Source: Henricia sp. BOLD:AAB3569 (lineage: Eukaryota; Echinodermata; Asteroidea; Spinulosida; Echinasteridae). Taken from it: 64,000 nucleotides of DNA. The stretch covers positions 2,418,001-2,482,000 of the forward strand of contig JBBELK010000093.1 in assembly GCA_037783545.1 (NCBI GenBank), given 5' to 3'. The notes under the pieces were generated by a model. The model had not been told where the DNA came from, made no database searches, and saw only the letters and a list, made by a program, of their open reading frames with translations. Below are positions 23,001-31,272 of this stretch, piece after piece. Position 1 is the stretch's first letter, and every line of letters begins with the position of its first letter. The translations under genes were made by a program, and so were the position numbers.

Positions 23001-23837
23001 GTTATAGGTTAAAACGAAATTCATTTTCTGGAAAAATCTGAACCCGCTCCTTTAAGAACATACTACCCAACTCGGCCATGGTGTTTACCTTCTTCTCCTA
23101 GCTGAAAGGTAAAGTTGAGGGCGCTCCATGCACCAGCCCACTCAGCGTAGTAAGGGTCGGAGTATCTGAACTGAGTTGTGTAGTAGGTAACCTGAAGGTT
23201 TTTCACTGGAGGCGGCAACACAAACTTGCTGTCCACAGGACTGGGTGTGGCGGGTGATGTAGGGTTCTCACAGTATTTGACACCTGCAAGTGCATCACAT
23301 TTTAGTCGAACCCCGATAATAAGAGCACTGAAACATTCTGCTTATAACAAGGAAATGTTTGTTTTCATTCCTGATAATACAAGGTTTCTTTTATAACAAA
23401 GTATTCTGCAAATTTCCAAAGACTCCTTATTAATGAGATATGTGATGGTGAAATTCGGTTGGCCCAAAAGCAGCATTTTTTTATGGGTGTGCAGACACTA
23501 TGAGCAACTAACAATGGAAATTGGGCACAAATCATTGTTATTATATAAACCATTGTGTGTGCCCAATTTACATTGTTAGTTGCTCATAGTGAGACCTACT
23601 ATGAAAAAGTGAAACCCAGCTTTAAAATAGAGCCAAGTCCAGTTTTCTTACTAAATGTAGGTGAATAGTTGCTGTAACAATTACCACGTACTGTATTAAA
23701 CAGACATGATGTTTAACACTTGTAGTTTTTAGACATACATGTAATGTGTCAAAATTTCAGAACTAAAAAGCACCTTTGTCATTTTCTTTTACTGTCACAG
23801 GGAGAAACAGGGACGCTTGGATACTTCCAGTGTTTGT
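5835..23837 (-). CDS. IL17R: IL-17 receptor (IL-17RA-like SEFIR) with four EGF-like domains, lacking only the N-terminal exon(s)
   Basis: Seventeen exons with fully consistent phases give 857 residues. Order: two IL-17R ectodomain modules (about residues 1-330, many N-X-S/T sequons), four six-cysteine EGF-like domains (330-522), a transmembrane helix (about 527-547) followed by RRR, a short linker, and a SEFIR domain with its C-terminal extension (about 615-790). SEFIR motifs resemble human IL-17RA: SQDHPLHEEVV, CGCDVALPEW, ILLCSRGSNTGW, DIFTRAMSIIL, YMDYSSRSDVPALL, LMEHMDLLYFRLHDM. Family knowledge: the receptor binds IL-17 at the cell surface and recruits Act1 through SEFIR contacts. The C-tail after SEFIR is short (about 60 residues) and ends in an acidic cluster, unlike the long tail of vertebrate IL-17RA. 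EGF domains are not part of vertebrate IL-17 receptors as I know them. The signal-peptide exon upstream of 23837 was not found. Introns are crowded with MITEs. Confidence 0.9.
6532..6952. repeat. Long palindrome, family A, copy 1
   Basis: Arms of about 200 bases are inverted around 6725-6760: ctttccacggtaaagggggc at one end and its inverse at the other, with caacacagaccatattttcc and tagtgtgacaacgtgccttt inside. Other copies lie at 10363 and 56891. Confidence 0.75.
7339..7506 (-). CDS. IL17R: IL-17R exon: SEFIR domain, middle
   Basis: Acceptor ctattttcag, donor gtgggg. Encodes LSEWITYVVDRADKVILLCS and DIFTRAMSIILRDN, close to the equivalent IL-17RA segment. Phase 1 to 1. Confidence 0.92.
7740..8793 (-). 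repeat. tRNA-derived SINE head split by a MITE
   Basis: 7740-7788 (gggtgggactcccacgacct) and 8772-8792 (ttaaccactcgaccaccga) are the two halves of one tRNA-like head on the minus strand; the middle is the MITE at 7789-8771. Confidence 0.65.
7789..8771. repeat. MITE with GTTTACACT ends and TTA target duplication
   Basis: Ends CACCGTGTTTACACT and AGTGTAAACAGGGTG are inverted with one mismatch. Each is flanked by TTA, as expected of PIF/Harbinger-type insertion. The palindrome cccgagctcggga occurs near both ends. The 194-residue open frame inside shows no domain. Confidence 0.7.
8800..9010. repeat. Half copy of the 4509-4925 MITE family
   Basis: Shares gtgcgacgcatcactaaaat and aaataatttacgagttgcac with the right arm of that element; the left arm is absent. 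Confidence 0.6.
9150..9192 (-). repeat. SINE tRNA-head fragment touching a splice donor
   Basis: tgggacttgaacccacaacc is the B-box region of the SINE family. It ends within about 10 bases of the donor of the SEFIR exon at 9201. Confidence 0.5.
9201..9377 (-). CDS. IL17R: IL-17R exon: SEFIR domain, N-terminal half
   Basis: Acceptor tttacttgcag, donor gtgagt. Encodes VKTVLLHSQDHPLHEEVVK and HCGCDVALPEWCAADIRR, the first strands and helices of SEFIR. Phase 1 to 1. Confidence 0.93.
9411..9900. repeat. TTAA-flanked MITE, AGGCCC family, copy 1
   Basis: Ends aggccca and gggcct, flanked on both sides by TTAA (9407-9410, 9901-9904). The same family is at 27095 in the opposite orientation and at 24701. 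Confidence 0.7.
9905..10080. repeat. Fragment of the AGGAGCGTG MITE family
   Basis: Carries the family landmarks actatccatgggaagaaaac and ctcaacacccatgggaaaaa, shared with 15326, 16560 and 22705. Starts directly against the preceding element. Confidence 0.6.
10147..10251 (-). CDS. IL17R: IL-17R exon: cytoplasmic juxtamembrane linker
   Basis: Acceptor gctgttttag, donor gtgaga. Polar linker including ELVTPPSQMPSVADTVDG. Phase 1 to 1. Confidence 0.85.
10363..10774. repeat. Long palindrome, family A, copy 2
   Basis: Same inverted arms as 6532-6952. Its end lies only about 15 bases from the donor of the transmembrane exon. Confidence 0.75.
10789..10929 (-). CDS. IL17R: IL-17R exon: transmembrane helix
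   Basis: Acceptor tgttttgacag, donor gtaggt. A hydrophobic run of about 21 residues (VIVFSLLTAVLLLLVLAAW) is followed by RRR, a stop-transfer signal giving type I topology. Phase 1 to 1. Confidence 0.9.
11250..11660. repeat. Palindromic repeat in intron
   Basis: Inner arms at 11381-11525 (tgaatacataattagcccca, aaatcagtgtaaattggcct) are inverted around 11455. Outer arms share gatgacgtcac. No coding content. Confidence 0.65.
12615..12770 (-). CDS. IL17R: IL-17R exon: EGF-like domain 4
   Basis: Acceptor ctcttactccag, donor gtgggt. Six cysteines: DPCHTNPCGYHGNC, then FSCDCSLGFSYDY and AC. The longest insertion lies between cysteines 3 and 4. Symmetric 1-1 exon. Confidence 0.9.
13150..13240 (-). 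repeat. tRNA-like SINE head fragment
   Basis: On the minus strand it has A-box-like agctggttgagcatc and B-box-like ggtttgaatcc, with no intact cloverleaf. A second tRNA-like piece lies at 13585-13640 on the plus strand. Confidence 0.4.
13320..13505. repeat. Small MITE with TATACCGAGCAACAAC ends
   Basis: ctataccgagcaacaacaaa on the left and tttgttgctcggtatag on the right are inverse. Lies in the intron between EGF domain 4 and EGF domain 3 side sequences. Confidence 0.6.
14732..14896 (-). CDS. IL17R: IL-17R exon: EGF-like domain 3
   Basis: Acceptor gcattcacag, donor gag/gttgatg (weak). A Thr-rich lead (NQTATT) precedes six cysteines: DPCIPNPCNTGTC, YSCNCQPGY, QTC. Symmetric 1-1 exon. Confidence 0.88.
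15326..15664. repeat. MITE, AGGAGCGTG family, complete copy
   Basis: Preceded by TTAA and ending catgctcct/tcaa. The ends are short inverted repeats. Internal landmarks are shared with copies at 9905, 16560-17360 and 22705-23051. Confidence 0.65.
15791..15931 (-). CDS. IL17R: IL-17R exon: EGF-like domain 2
   Basis: Acceptor tatttgtag, donor gtatgg. Six cysteines: NPCELL, NPCGSGRC, YSCNCTEEMTF, GTC. Sequon NCT. Symmetric 1-1 exon. Confidence 0.88.
16263..16376 (-). CDS. IL17R: IL-17R exon: EGF-like domain 1
   Basis: Acceptor tctgcatacag, donor gtacgt. Six cysteines in EGF spacing: NPCRSSPCSSLDVC, then FSCVCKPGF and LC. Symmetric 1-1 exon. Confidence 0.9.
16555..17362. repeat. MITE, AGGAGCGTG family, rearranged and interrupted
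   Basis: Begins with the family's left sequence (ccagaaaatggattttgttc) and resumes after 17230 with tatacggattgagagtgcac through tcacgctccttta. Interrupted by the element at 16822-17230. Confidence 0.6.
16822..17230. repeat. TA-flanked MITE nested in another MITE
   Basis: Ends TGTGACCGGCTCCAGCAAAA and its near inverse (ttttgccagagtcggtcaca). Comparison with the intact copy at 15540 (cttgaaaatatacag) shows duplication of only TA, typical of Tc1/mariner-type insertion. Confidence 0.7.
17362..17600 (+). repeat. SINE body fragment
   Basis: Matches the body of the SINEs at 5191 and 62159 (gttggtccagtgtacgtgtt, atctcgatgtttagttggaa). The tRNA head is absent. Confidence 0.55.
17674..17767 (-). CDS. 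IL17R: IL-17R exon: end of second ectodomain module
   Basis: Acceptor ttgttcgtag, donor gtaaga. Encodes PTRNSCFSNDGTVRPCSITL. Phase 0 to 1; every later intron of the gene is phase 1. Confidence 0.85.
18328..18432 (-). CDS. IL17R: IL-17R exon: second ectodomain module
   Basis: Acceptor tttcctcag, donor gtaggt, 35 whole codons. Encodes RNITYIKISLANVSTGQQV; sequons NKT, NIT, NVS. Confidence 0.85.
18539..18985. repeat. MITE, GGGTCATTC family, ATTT duplication
   Basis: Ends gggtcattcccaaaattagg and cctaattttgggaatgaccc are exact inverses over 20 bases. The flanks on both sides are ATTT, a 4-base duplication. Confidence 0.75.
19056..19240 (-). CDS. IL17R: IL-17R exon: second ectodomain module
   Basis: Acceptor caacttacag, donor gtaagt. 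Encodes YFTVSADYRNLSIAMELG and CTFDFYWLAVQRPSEAK; one sequon (NLS). Phase 1 to 0. Confidence 0.88.
19665..19733 (-). CDS. IL17R: IL-17R exon: inter-domain linker
   Basis: Acceptor cctctgtag, donor gtaaga. Encodes CYSVPNDYLCKQAFTRRP, with two cysteines. Phase 1 to 1. Confidence 0.85.
20065..20108. repeat. Poly-C tract
   Basis: About 30 consecutive C, then ccaaccccccacccccc. In an IL-17R intron. Length may be wrong in the assembly. Confidence 0.7.
21550..21685 (-). CDS. IL17R: IL-17R exon: first ectodomain module, end
   Basis: Acceptor tcttctgcag, donor gtgagt. Encodes FRGQRPGMEYEYTIRTLP, the typical 'PG-EYE' strand, then VVRLRYRAP. A second in-frame acceptor lies six bases further in. Phase 0 to 1. 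Confidence 0.88.
22493..22635 (-). CDS. IL17R: IL-17R exon: first ectodomain module
   Basis: Acceptor catatag, donor gtaagt. Encodes GRVTGILFSMRSLSPDDDV and TMHCRAYNFIQ. Phase 1 to 0. Confidence 0.85.
22705..23051. repeat. MITE, AGGAGCGTG family, inverted copy
   Basis: Contains cccatgggtgttgaggtttt and tgaacccgctcctttaag; ends at TTAA 23052-23055, about 35 bases before the donor side of exon 23089. Confidence 0.6.
23089..23283 (-). CDS. IL17R: IL-17R exon: first ectodomain module
   Basis: Acceptor cacttgcag, donor gtaaac. Contains PPPVKNLQVTYYTTQ and YYAEWAGAWSALNFTFQ, resembling the first fibronectin-like strands of IL-17RA. Phase 1 to 1. Confidence 0.85.
23496..23591. repeat. Short hairpin MITE
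   Basis: cactatgagcaactaacaat and its inverse close a stem that continues through attgggcaca. About 96 bases in all. Confidence 0.65.
23774..23837 (-). CDS. IL17R: IL-17R exon: start of visible ectodomain
   Basis: Pyrimidine-rich acceptor ending ctatacag, donor aaag/gtgctt. Reads SIQASLFLPVTVKENDKG. Begins in phase 0 and ends in phase 1. The weakest exon of the model, kept because its phase and sequence run straight into the next exon. Confidence 0.6.
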
Positions 23838-24162
23838 CTGTATAGAAGAAAAAGAGGAAAACAACTCGGGGATGTTGGAAGCATTTTCATAGTGGTACGG
23901 TAAAAACTGAATAAATAAAAAATAATTGGTTGTGAACTCCATTTTTCTTTACAGCTTATATTTAGCACGCAAACTCATAAAACTGCTCCGCCTACATTAG
24001 CTGTGCCAACAGAGTACAGAGTTAACCGCGGGATTGGAAGTATTTTATTGGTTTATTTTTTTAAACAAAAAGTGGTACGGTTAATACTGTAGTGACCGTA
24101 TAGCTTCCGATGGACTTGCAAATTAATTTTGACACAGCAGATGAGCATTTTATCTGGGGCGT

Positions 24163-24198
24163 AGGGGGGGAGAGGGGGGGGGGGGGGGCGGGGGAGGG

Positions 24199-24243
<45 letters not shown>
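24163..24243. repeat. Poly-G tract, followed by poly-C about 100 bases on
   Basis: Almost pure G for about 80 bases, then a C run at 24347-24370 with similar flanks (cctgaaacatatgagaaatt occurs twice). G-quadruplex prone and hard to assemble. Confidence 0.7.
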
Positions 24244-24244
<1 letters not shown>

Positions 24245-24700
24245 GGGGTCTGTGCGGAGGATTTTTTTTTTGGGTCATGATACCTGCAACATTGCCTGAA
24301 ACATATGAGAAATTAAGAAAACATGTACCCCGCACCGCCCGCCAAACCCCCCCCCCCCCCCCTCCCCCCCTTCTCGGATTTGTGCTGTTGTCAAGCATGA
24401 TTGCCTGAAACATATGAGAAATTGAAGAAAAATGTCAACGGGGGTGTTGTGGGAGAGCTAGGCTCTCCCCCCGCTGAGCAACTAGACTGATTACGGTACC
24501 AAACTTGACGATTTTTACTTGTCACTGTCAGGAGTTCCGCTTTTATGAAAATCGCACCCCCTACAAGCAAACCAGTCTATGCCCATGTTTATTGTTAATT
24601 ACAGCCCATTAGGCAAGATTTTTGATGGTGAGATGTGGACCAGTGAAAATGCAGACTATTTCCTGTCATGCATTCATTTATAAAAAATGGTTAATCTTAA

Positions 24701-25275
24701 AGGGCCCCTTATTTAGGATTTTTATCAATGAAATCTATGCTTTAAAACCACTCTACTCAGTTAAAGTCATAAAAATCCTATTTGGAGCTTGCTTTGGGGG
24801 TTAAAACAAAGGTTTTTAGTTTTTATGCTAATGAAAATATGCATATTCATGACCAAGGTCACTATGTCACAAGAGGCAAACACAGGAAAATCACATTCAA
24901 CTGTGCACAAAAGATTCCACTTTTTTCTCAATTTTCCTGAAACTTCTGTAATCCATGGCTGTTTGAGTTTGTTTTACAAGTTGCCTGCTGTAAGCCATGA
25001 CAAAACTGGGGGTAGAAACTGCAGCAATTTGCCACAAGTCCAACTTGAAGTCTTATGTTTTTTCTTAACTTTTCCCTTTTGTCTTCCTTATGTGATGCAC
25101 TCAAAATTAACAGCGCCCTCTGTCTGTGATTTATTGCAGTGAAATCTTAAAAGTTGAAAAGGCCACCTGTTATTGATTTTACATCCAAACGAACAATATG
25201 TCTTGCTGAACAAGTAATATCCGTCATTATGAAGCAAAGCTTAGGCACAAAGTTGTTCAGCATGTCACAGGCCCT
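24701..25275. repeat. TTAA-flanked MITE, AGGGCC variant
   Basis: TTAA at 24697-24700 and 25276-25279 with ends agggcccc and ggccct. Contains a 117-residue open frame with no recognisable domain. Confidence 0.6.
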
Positions 25276-25720
25276 TTAAACGGCTAGGGTCCCAGATGCT
25301 GGTAATAAAATATCAACCCGCATTATTTGGCTAGGGGCCCTGCAGCTTTCAGGTCCAGAAGCCAGCATTAAAAGTACATAGTCATTTCAGTTTGACAATT
25401 GTGTTACTGGAATGAATCCAATTAAAAAATTATAAGCCCCAGCCCTCCCCTTTTTTTTATTCTTCCAATTAACTCTTTCAAGGTTGCTGAAAAATTATAT
25501 TAAAAAAGCGACATTCATGTATTGTTGCCCACATGTTGAGCCTGTAGCTGTAATTGGCTATAGAAAAAGACTATCAGCATATCATCTCTATACTGTCATT
25601 GAAAATGCACGCTTCATAATACCCTCTTGTACGTGCAAAAGTGCAAAAAAAAAAAGGTGTGCTTTGCAGTACGTGCCTTTCAAATATGAGAATTAAATAC
25701 AAACAAGTTCCAACTATCAA

Positions 25721-25829
25721 TAATTGATTTAGCTTGCGTCGGGGAGAATGAATGTTAATTAAGGTTTGTTTTGCCCTTACAAACCCTAATTAACATTCAT
25801 TCTCCCCGATGCAAGCTAAATCAATTACT
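25721..25829. repeat. Hairpin with 41-base arms
   Basis: taattgatttagcttgcgtc onward is repeated inverted with one mismatch. The loop is ggtttgttttgcccttac, i.e. the tail of the adjacent SINE family. Confidence 0.75.
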
Positions 25830-25871
25830 GATTAATTGCAATCCCCGTTGCAAAATGATTCGAACCCGCTA

Positions 25872-26025
25872 GCTCCATGGTCGAGTGGTTAAGACGTCTG
25901 CCTTGTTTGCAGGAGGTCCTGGGTTCGAGTCCCACCCGAGCACGTTTTTCAGAGTGTCTCGGGAAAGCACCGAGTATACAGTGTTAATAATTACGTCGGG
26001 TAAGGGCAAAACAAACCCTAATTAA
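25872..26025 (+). repeat. tRNA-derived SINE, most complete copy
   Basis: Head has A box tggtcgagtggttaag and B box gggttcgagtcccacc, with an anticodon loop cttgttt (TGT, Thr-like). The acceptor stem pairs only partly and a tail ending ggcaaaacaaaccctaatta follows, so it is a SINE rather than a working tRNA gene. Confidence 0.65.
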
Positions 26026-26159
26026 AGTTCCAACTATCGCAACAAAAGAAACGAGTTTTTTTTTTCACATTTGAATATGTTTCATCGAAACTTGAAAATT
26101 TCTTTTCTATATAAATACTTGACATAAAAATATTCACGTACATGACATGTATAACATTT

Positions 26160-26640
26160 CTGTACGTGCATGCTAAAAATGTCTAACATCCGTATGTGTG
26201 TCTGTTTTCAATACTGTATGGATCGAGAGACCTTTTCCTCCAGGATTATATCTCTGTATGTCATTCATCTTCTCTCAAAACAAAAGAAATATCTTAAGAT
26301 AGATTTAAGGTATAAGGAGATAACTTCAGCTAAAGAACTGCAACGAATAGTGCCACAACATACCTTCTTGAAAGCCCTGTGTGCAAATTTCCAATATACC
26401 GTATGTAACAAGGACACCAAAAAATGTCACAAAGTATGTACGTGTCTATGTTACATACGTTAAATAGGAAATTTGTACACAGGGTTTTCAGAAAGGTATG
26501 TTGTTGCACTATTTGTTGCTTAAGTTATCTTCTTAGATCTGTCTTAAGATATTTCTTTTGTTTTGAGAGAAGATAACTGGCATTGCATAGAGTTATGATC
26601 CTGGTGAAAAAGTCTCTCCAGTATTGAAAACAGACTTATA
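26160..26640. repeat. Long palindrome, family B, copy 1
   Basis: Arms around 26425 share ctctcaaaacaaaagaaata, gtgcaaatttccaatatac and cagaaaggtatgttgttgca with inverted partners. A diverged relative of family A. Confidence 0.6.
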
Positions 26641-26759
26641 TGCGAATAATCACAGTATATGTTCTATAGGTCTGCCATTTGGTTTAACTGATTGTGACAG
26701 AGTTCTGTATAAACTATACTTCATGTGATTTTAATACACGTGCACCACTACCCGGTTTG

Positions 26760-27085
26760 TGGAGACGTGGTGGTCTAGTGGATAGCATGTCGGACTTTCT
26801 GTCCGGAGGTTGATGGTTCAAAACCTTGCCATTAATTGCACCGCGTTGTGTCCTTGGACAAGACTCTTCACTCCACATTGTCTAGCTCTTCACCCAGGTG
26901 TATAAATGGGTACCAGCAAATATGGTTGCAATGGGGAAACCCAACTAGTTGCTGGGGGTATAGAACCTGCGATGGACTGGCATCCCATCCAGGAGGATCA
27001 GTACATGTAGCATTGGTCCATATAGTCACTCCATGCCCTGGAAACCGGGGATGAGTACCGGCCGTATAAACGACTTACCTATTAC
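26760..27085 (+). repeat. tRNA-derived SINE, second family
   Basis: Head ggtggtctagtggatagcat with a B-box-like gatggttcaaaacc, then tccttggacaagactcttca and ggactggcatcccatccagg, a body common in animal SINEs. Confidence 0.6.
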
Positions 27086-27094
27086 CCAGTTTAA

Positions 27095-27565
27095 AGGCCC
27101 AATAGCTAGATCTGTTTTTGAGCAATTCTGGGATCAAAACCATTATAAATAAAAAGGACATCAAAGAACCACATCTGACGATATTTCAGCTCCGTAAAAT
27201 GTACCACGTTTTCCAAAAACATAAAAAATCCATACATGTGCGTTTTGCTGCTCTTGATGGGAGTTTCAAAATGACTTATTCTAAATTTGTCTCTTTGTTC
27301 TTAGTCGGCATGCATGCACAGCCTAACACAGCATGTACACAGCTCCCATTTGGCACCACCCAGATGCGAACCAACTAAAATCGTTTGCAAATGATCTAAA
27401 TAATTTCATCTTTATGGATTGTTTTCTGGTAAAATGATATCATCTCGGGCGGAACATTTTATTGGATTGCTACCAATTCAGTCTTTATACTTTGAGAAAG
27501 GTTTTCCTAGTCAACTCGTTCATTAACGTTTTGCATGGTACCATTGCAATTGATGCAGTGGCCCT
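27095..27565. repeat. TTAA-flanked MITE, AGGCCC family, copy 2
   Basis: TTAA at 27091-27094 and 27566-27569. Internal sequence (aaaatgtaccacgttttcca, atcgtttgcaaatgatctaa) matches the inverse of the copy at 9411-9900. Confidence 0.7.
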
Positions 27566-27971
27566 TTAAATATTGCTGATCTGATGGATTCCATATTTCA
27601 GAGATATTTAGAGAAAAACTTCAAATAAATTGAGTAAAAAACATATACAGGATCAAACACACACACACACCCATGGGAATACTATAGCTGCATGCTGATG
27701 ACAGCTGTTTCACACTCGAATATTAACCATAGCATGATATATATTCACTTATTATCAAAAGAATAGGCAGGTCATCATCGTGCATCATTTCACAAACTCA
27801 AAAAATGGAAATGTCTCATTCCCTACCATTGTATTTATGACAAAATACTTCATACAGCTGTGATTGGTATGCATTCAAAAACCTTTTGGAGCGAAATGGC
27901 ATTCAAGAAAAATTCCTTTATTGGCCTTGACTGATGTGTCATATTGAGGCCTATATAAGGGATACATAGTA

Positions 27972-29092
27972 GGGTCATTCTTCGGTAAGTGTCTATTTTT
28001 GGCCTTAATAAATCGTGAAAAAAAAAGATATTCAAAACAACTATAATTAACGTTCGGCACAATCTTTAGGGGAGTTTTATTTAATTTCATTAACATTAAA
28101 TTTTCAGTGTTGTAGCATAGGAAAAATGTGCCAAAATCATATCCGTCACACTTTCGTGACGGAAATATGACAAATTTTGACAATGACTTCGGAAGCTGAG
28201 TAAATTCAAACAAGATAATTTAAAGTTTAAACATAGAATAACAACCAGTGAACAGAGGGCTTTGAACAGAATATAACGCAACTTATTGTCCTCATTTTAT
28301 TGTCATTATTGGCAAATGAATATGCCAAAAAATATATATATATGACGCTCCAAAATATTGTGACGGAGATGACCCAAAATGCCAAAAAATCATCTCCGTC
28401 ACGGCAAAAAGTGATGGAACTGACTGTGACGGATATGACTAAATAAACAATTAAACACCATCCACAGTCTGTTTGAAGCCCTATAATACCACACAAGCTT
28501 GGAAGTTTGCACAATTGTGATCGTTTTCGTGAAAACTTTTTAAGATTAAAAACACAAATAAGATATGTTATAAGGCGTTCGGAGATGACGTTGAATTAAG
28601 GTATTATTGTAATATTTTGAGAAAGTCTACAATTCCTTGGCTATTACGGGTTGCAGTTTTCTTTAATGGATTATTTTTTGCTCTATAGAGTCTGAGGTAT
28701 CCGATGGACTAATGCAAGTCTTTGTCATGGTCAGTTCTCTATCAGATATGATGCTCCAAAATATCGTGACGGAGATGACCAAAAATCTAGGGACACGATT
28801 TTTGACTCTTAAAATGTCAGATTTCATGCAGATATGGTTTAATGATGTAATTTTCAATTTTGCATATGGAGGAGACCAACTATACTTGGCTTCTGGTAGT
28901 ATAATTATCTTTTTAAGCTGCTTATTTAGCACCCTGTCAATTTTTTTCAGGAATTTGTACCACTGCATCTAATCAGAAATATGTTAAAGATCATTTTACC
29001 GCTTAAAAATATAATTTTTATCAGATAGTTTTTGATATGTAGCATCTCAAAGTGTCGGGACACGAAAATAAACACTTACCGAAGAATGACCC
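27972..29092. repeat. Longer GGGTCATTC element with AGTA duplication
   Basis: Ends gggtcattcttcggtaagtg and cacttaccgaagaatgaccc are exact inverses; AGTA flanks both sides. Inside, gtgacggagatgac-type sequence recurs in both orientations. No transposase seen. Confidence 0.75.
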
Positions 29093-30443
29093 AGTACTAA
29101 AAAACTACCTTTGTACAAATTTCCGTTCATGGCAAGTAGAGGCAAAAACCAATCATATGTATGCTGTATTTAAGAGATTATAAGGCCTAACTAGAACAGG
29201 CTGCGCCGGGTGGGCCCTCATTGCCAGTCCCTGTTGGAAGTATTTCTAGGAATATATAATGTTCTTTTTAAAATGTCATAATGTCAATTTTCTGTCAAAA
29301 TATCGACCAGGCACCCGTTGGTTTTAAAAACTAATAATGCCCAATTTCTTGCCCAGTCACAGCATGAACGGATCTCAAGGTTACCAACTTCCTCACGCAA
29401 CTCTTCTGGAGTAAATTTTTTTAAGGAGCTTAGTATACTTTCATAATAAAGTAAAATGGGTCATTCCATGAAAATGGGACACAGCTGTGTTTTGTCGTGA
29501 AACTTGTGGAGTTGATTTTTTTGGTTTATAATTACTGAGCTTCGGAGAACATTTATACCCTCAACATACAAACAGTTTATAGCCTCGTTTAATCTAACAC
29601 TTTTAGGCCTGTATACCCACTGATATTACCAAAAATATGACGAGAACAATTCAATAAACTAGATGGATCTTTAAAATGCGAATGTTTTATTGATTTATTG
29701 AAATTTTGCGCATGTACGAATGCAATTTGAATTGATAGAGTACAAGTTCTATTGAAAAAAAATTCAAATTACCACTGGCATCCTCGTTTCAGATGCTGGG
29801 CCATTGTATTACATCAATTGATGCATTACTGTGAAAACCTCATGTGTGCATGCATGGCTGAACAAAAATTGCAAAAAAAGGGTGCAGCACTTTCATTTCA
29901 TTAGTCTTTTTGGAAAGAGAAAAAGCAGGACTTTCATAGTATGCATGTCTTTTGTTATGTACTGCGGTTTTAAAAATAAAGGGTGGAGTTACAGAATTGG
30001 AGTACATCTGTCCTTTAGGCTGAGTACAGTGTATTTGTTTACACTAGCTGCTAGTTCATGGTGCAGGTACCTGGATTTCACCACAGTTTTAATTGGATGT
30101 ATATGGGGAAAAAGGAACTGAAACAAAAACTCAAAAAAGAGGTTTCTATTTCCCATTCATGGACGGGATTGTGGAACTGTAGGGGTACGTGTTTTGGTTT
30201 TGGAACTAACTGGGTCCCGTTGTGAAAGTGTGGTAGCTAGAACAAAGAGGGGTGGAATTGGACAATGCAAATAGTTAAATATCTGAACATGAGTTCCGTT
30301 TATTTTACAATTCTGTGTTTTGTACTTGTGAAGCCTTTTTTGCGGTATGGTGGAACAAAAGAAGAGGGTACAATTTAATTTTTGTAAAAACATCTATACT
30401 ATAATATGGTGTTGGGGAGACTAAATTGTGAATAAATTAATAA

Positions 30444-30540
30444 GGGGGGGGGGGGGCAGGGGGGCAGGGGGGGGGGGAGGGAAGGGGGAGGGGAGAGGGG
30501 AGGGGGAGGGAGTGAGGGGGCAGTGTAGAAGGGAGGGGAA
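30444..30540. repeat. G-rich low-complexity tract
   Basis: About 95 bases almost wholly G with scattered A, ending gtgtagaagggaggggaata. Confidence 0.7.
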
Positions 30541-31272
30541 TATGTAGTTTACCTCAATAACCACCATCATTTCCAATTTCTGAGTACATTTTCACTTATA
30601 CCATCCTATTGTGGAACCACTGCCTATACGGTCTAAAGGTCCATAGTACTTGAAGCCTAAACAACTGAAGCAGGTGATGCAGCTTAATTGTTTTCTATTC
30701 TGCTTCACAATTCAGCGAATTTGGTTTCGCTAGGCTCTGTTGCATTCATGCATGTTGACTTTACGCTGCCAAATTTACATTTGTGATGGGGGTTTATTAA
30801 TCTAGTCCAGCCCTCTTTTCTATTAAAAATATGAAATGGCTATAGTACTCACATGGTTTCAGATAGTAATAAAGTTGGTCGAGCAAACCTGAAAGATGAT
30901 TGTTTGTACTATATAGGGCCTTTTTTAAACTTACCAAAATGGGCTGATATTACCTGGACTACTACCACATACTATGAAGGGAGTGCGTTCTCTTCCCTCT
31001 CTTTCTTCTTTTTTTTTTTTGTTTTTGTTTTTTTACACACAATTTTAGGGGGAGCTATAGCCCCCTCAGCCTCCCTGGATCCACCAAGGTGTTTGACAAT
31101 AGTTATGTAATGCTGTTGTTTTTGGAATTTGAAAAAAACAATGGGCTTTTAAAATCATTTCCCGAATTTGTAACATATGACAACTATTGAATAAATTTGG
31201 TTTAAGAAACTTAAGAACTTAAACTAGAAATGCTAAAAACAGGAAATGTTTCTCCTGTCAATCTACACCACA

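Noticed and set aside
24789-25142. A 117-residue plus-strand frame
   Set aside because: It falls inside the TTAA-flanked repeat at 24701-25275.
25872-25944. A working tRNA-Thr(TGT) gene
   Set aside because: A and B boxes are good, but the acceptor stem pairs only partly and the same head plus tail recurs at 2668, 7740 and 9150, so it is a SINE.
27972-29092. A CRISPR-like or tandem array because gtgacggagatgac recurs
   Set aside because: The repeats are few, irregularly spaced and in both orientations, inside a TIR element; CRISPR arrays are not expected in an animal nucleus.
30892-31040. Two tiny minus-strand exons reading VVQVISAHF and LLDQLYYYLKP as the start of the receptor
   Set aside because: The intron between them would be only 46 bases, the phase (1) does not meet exon 23774..23837 (phase 0), and no Met precedes them.
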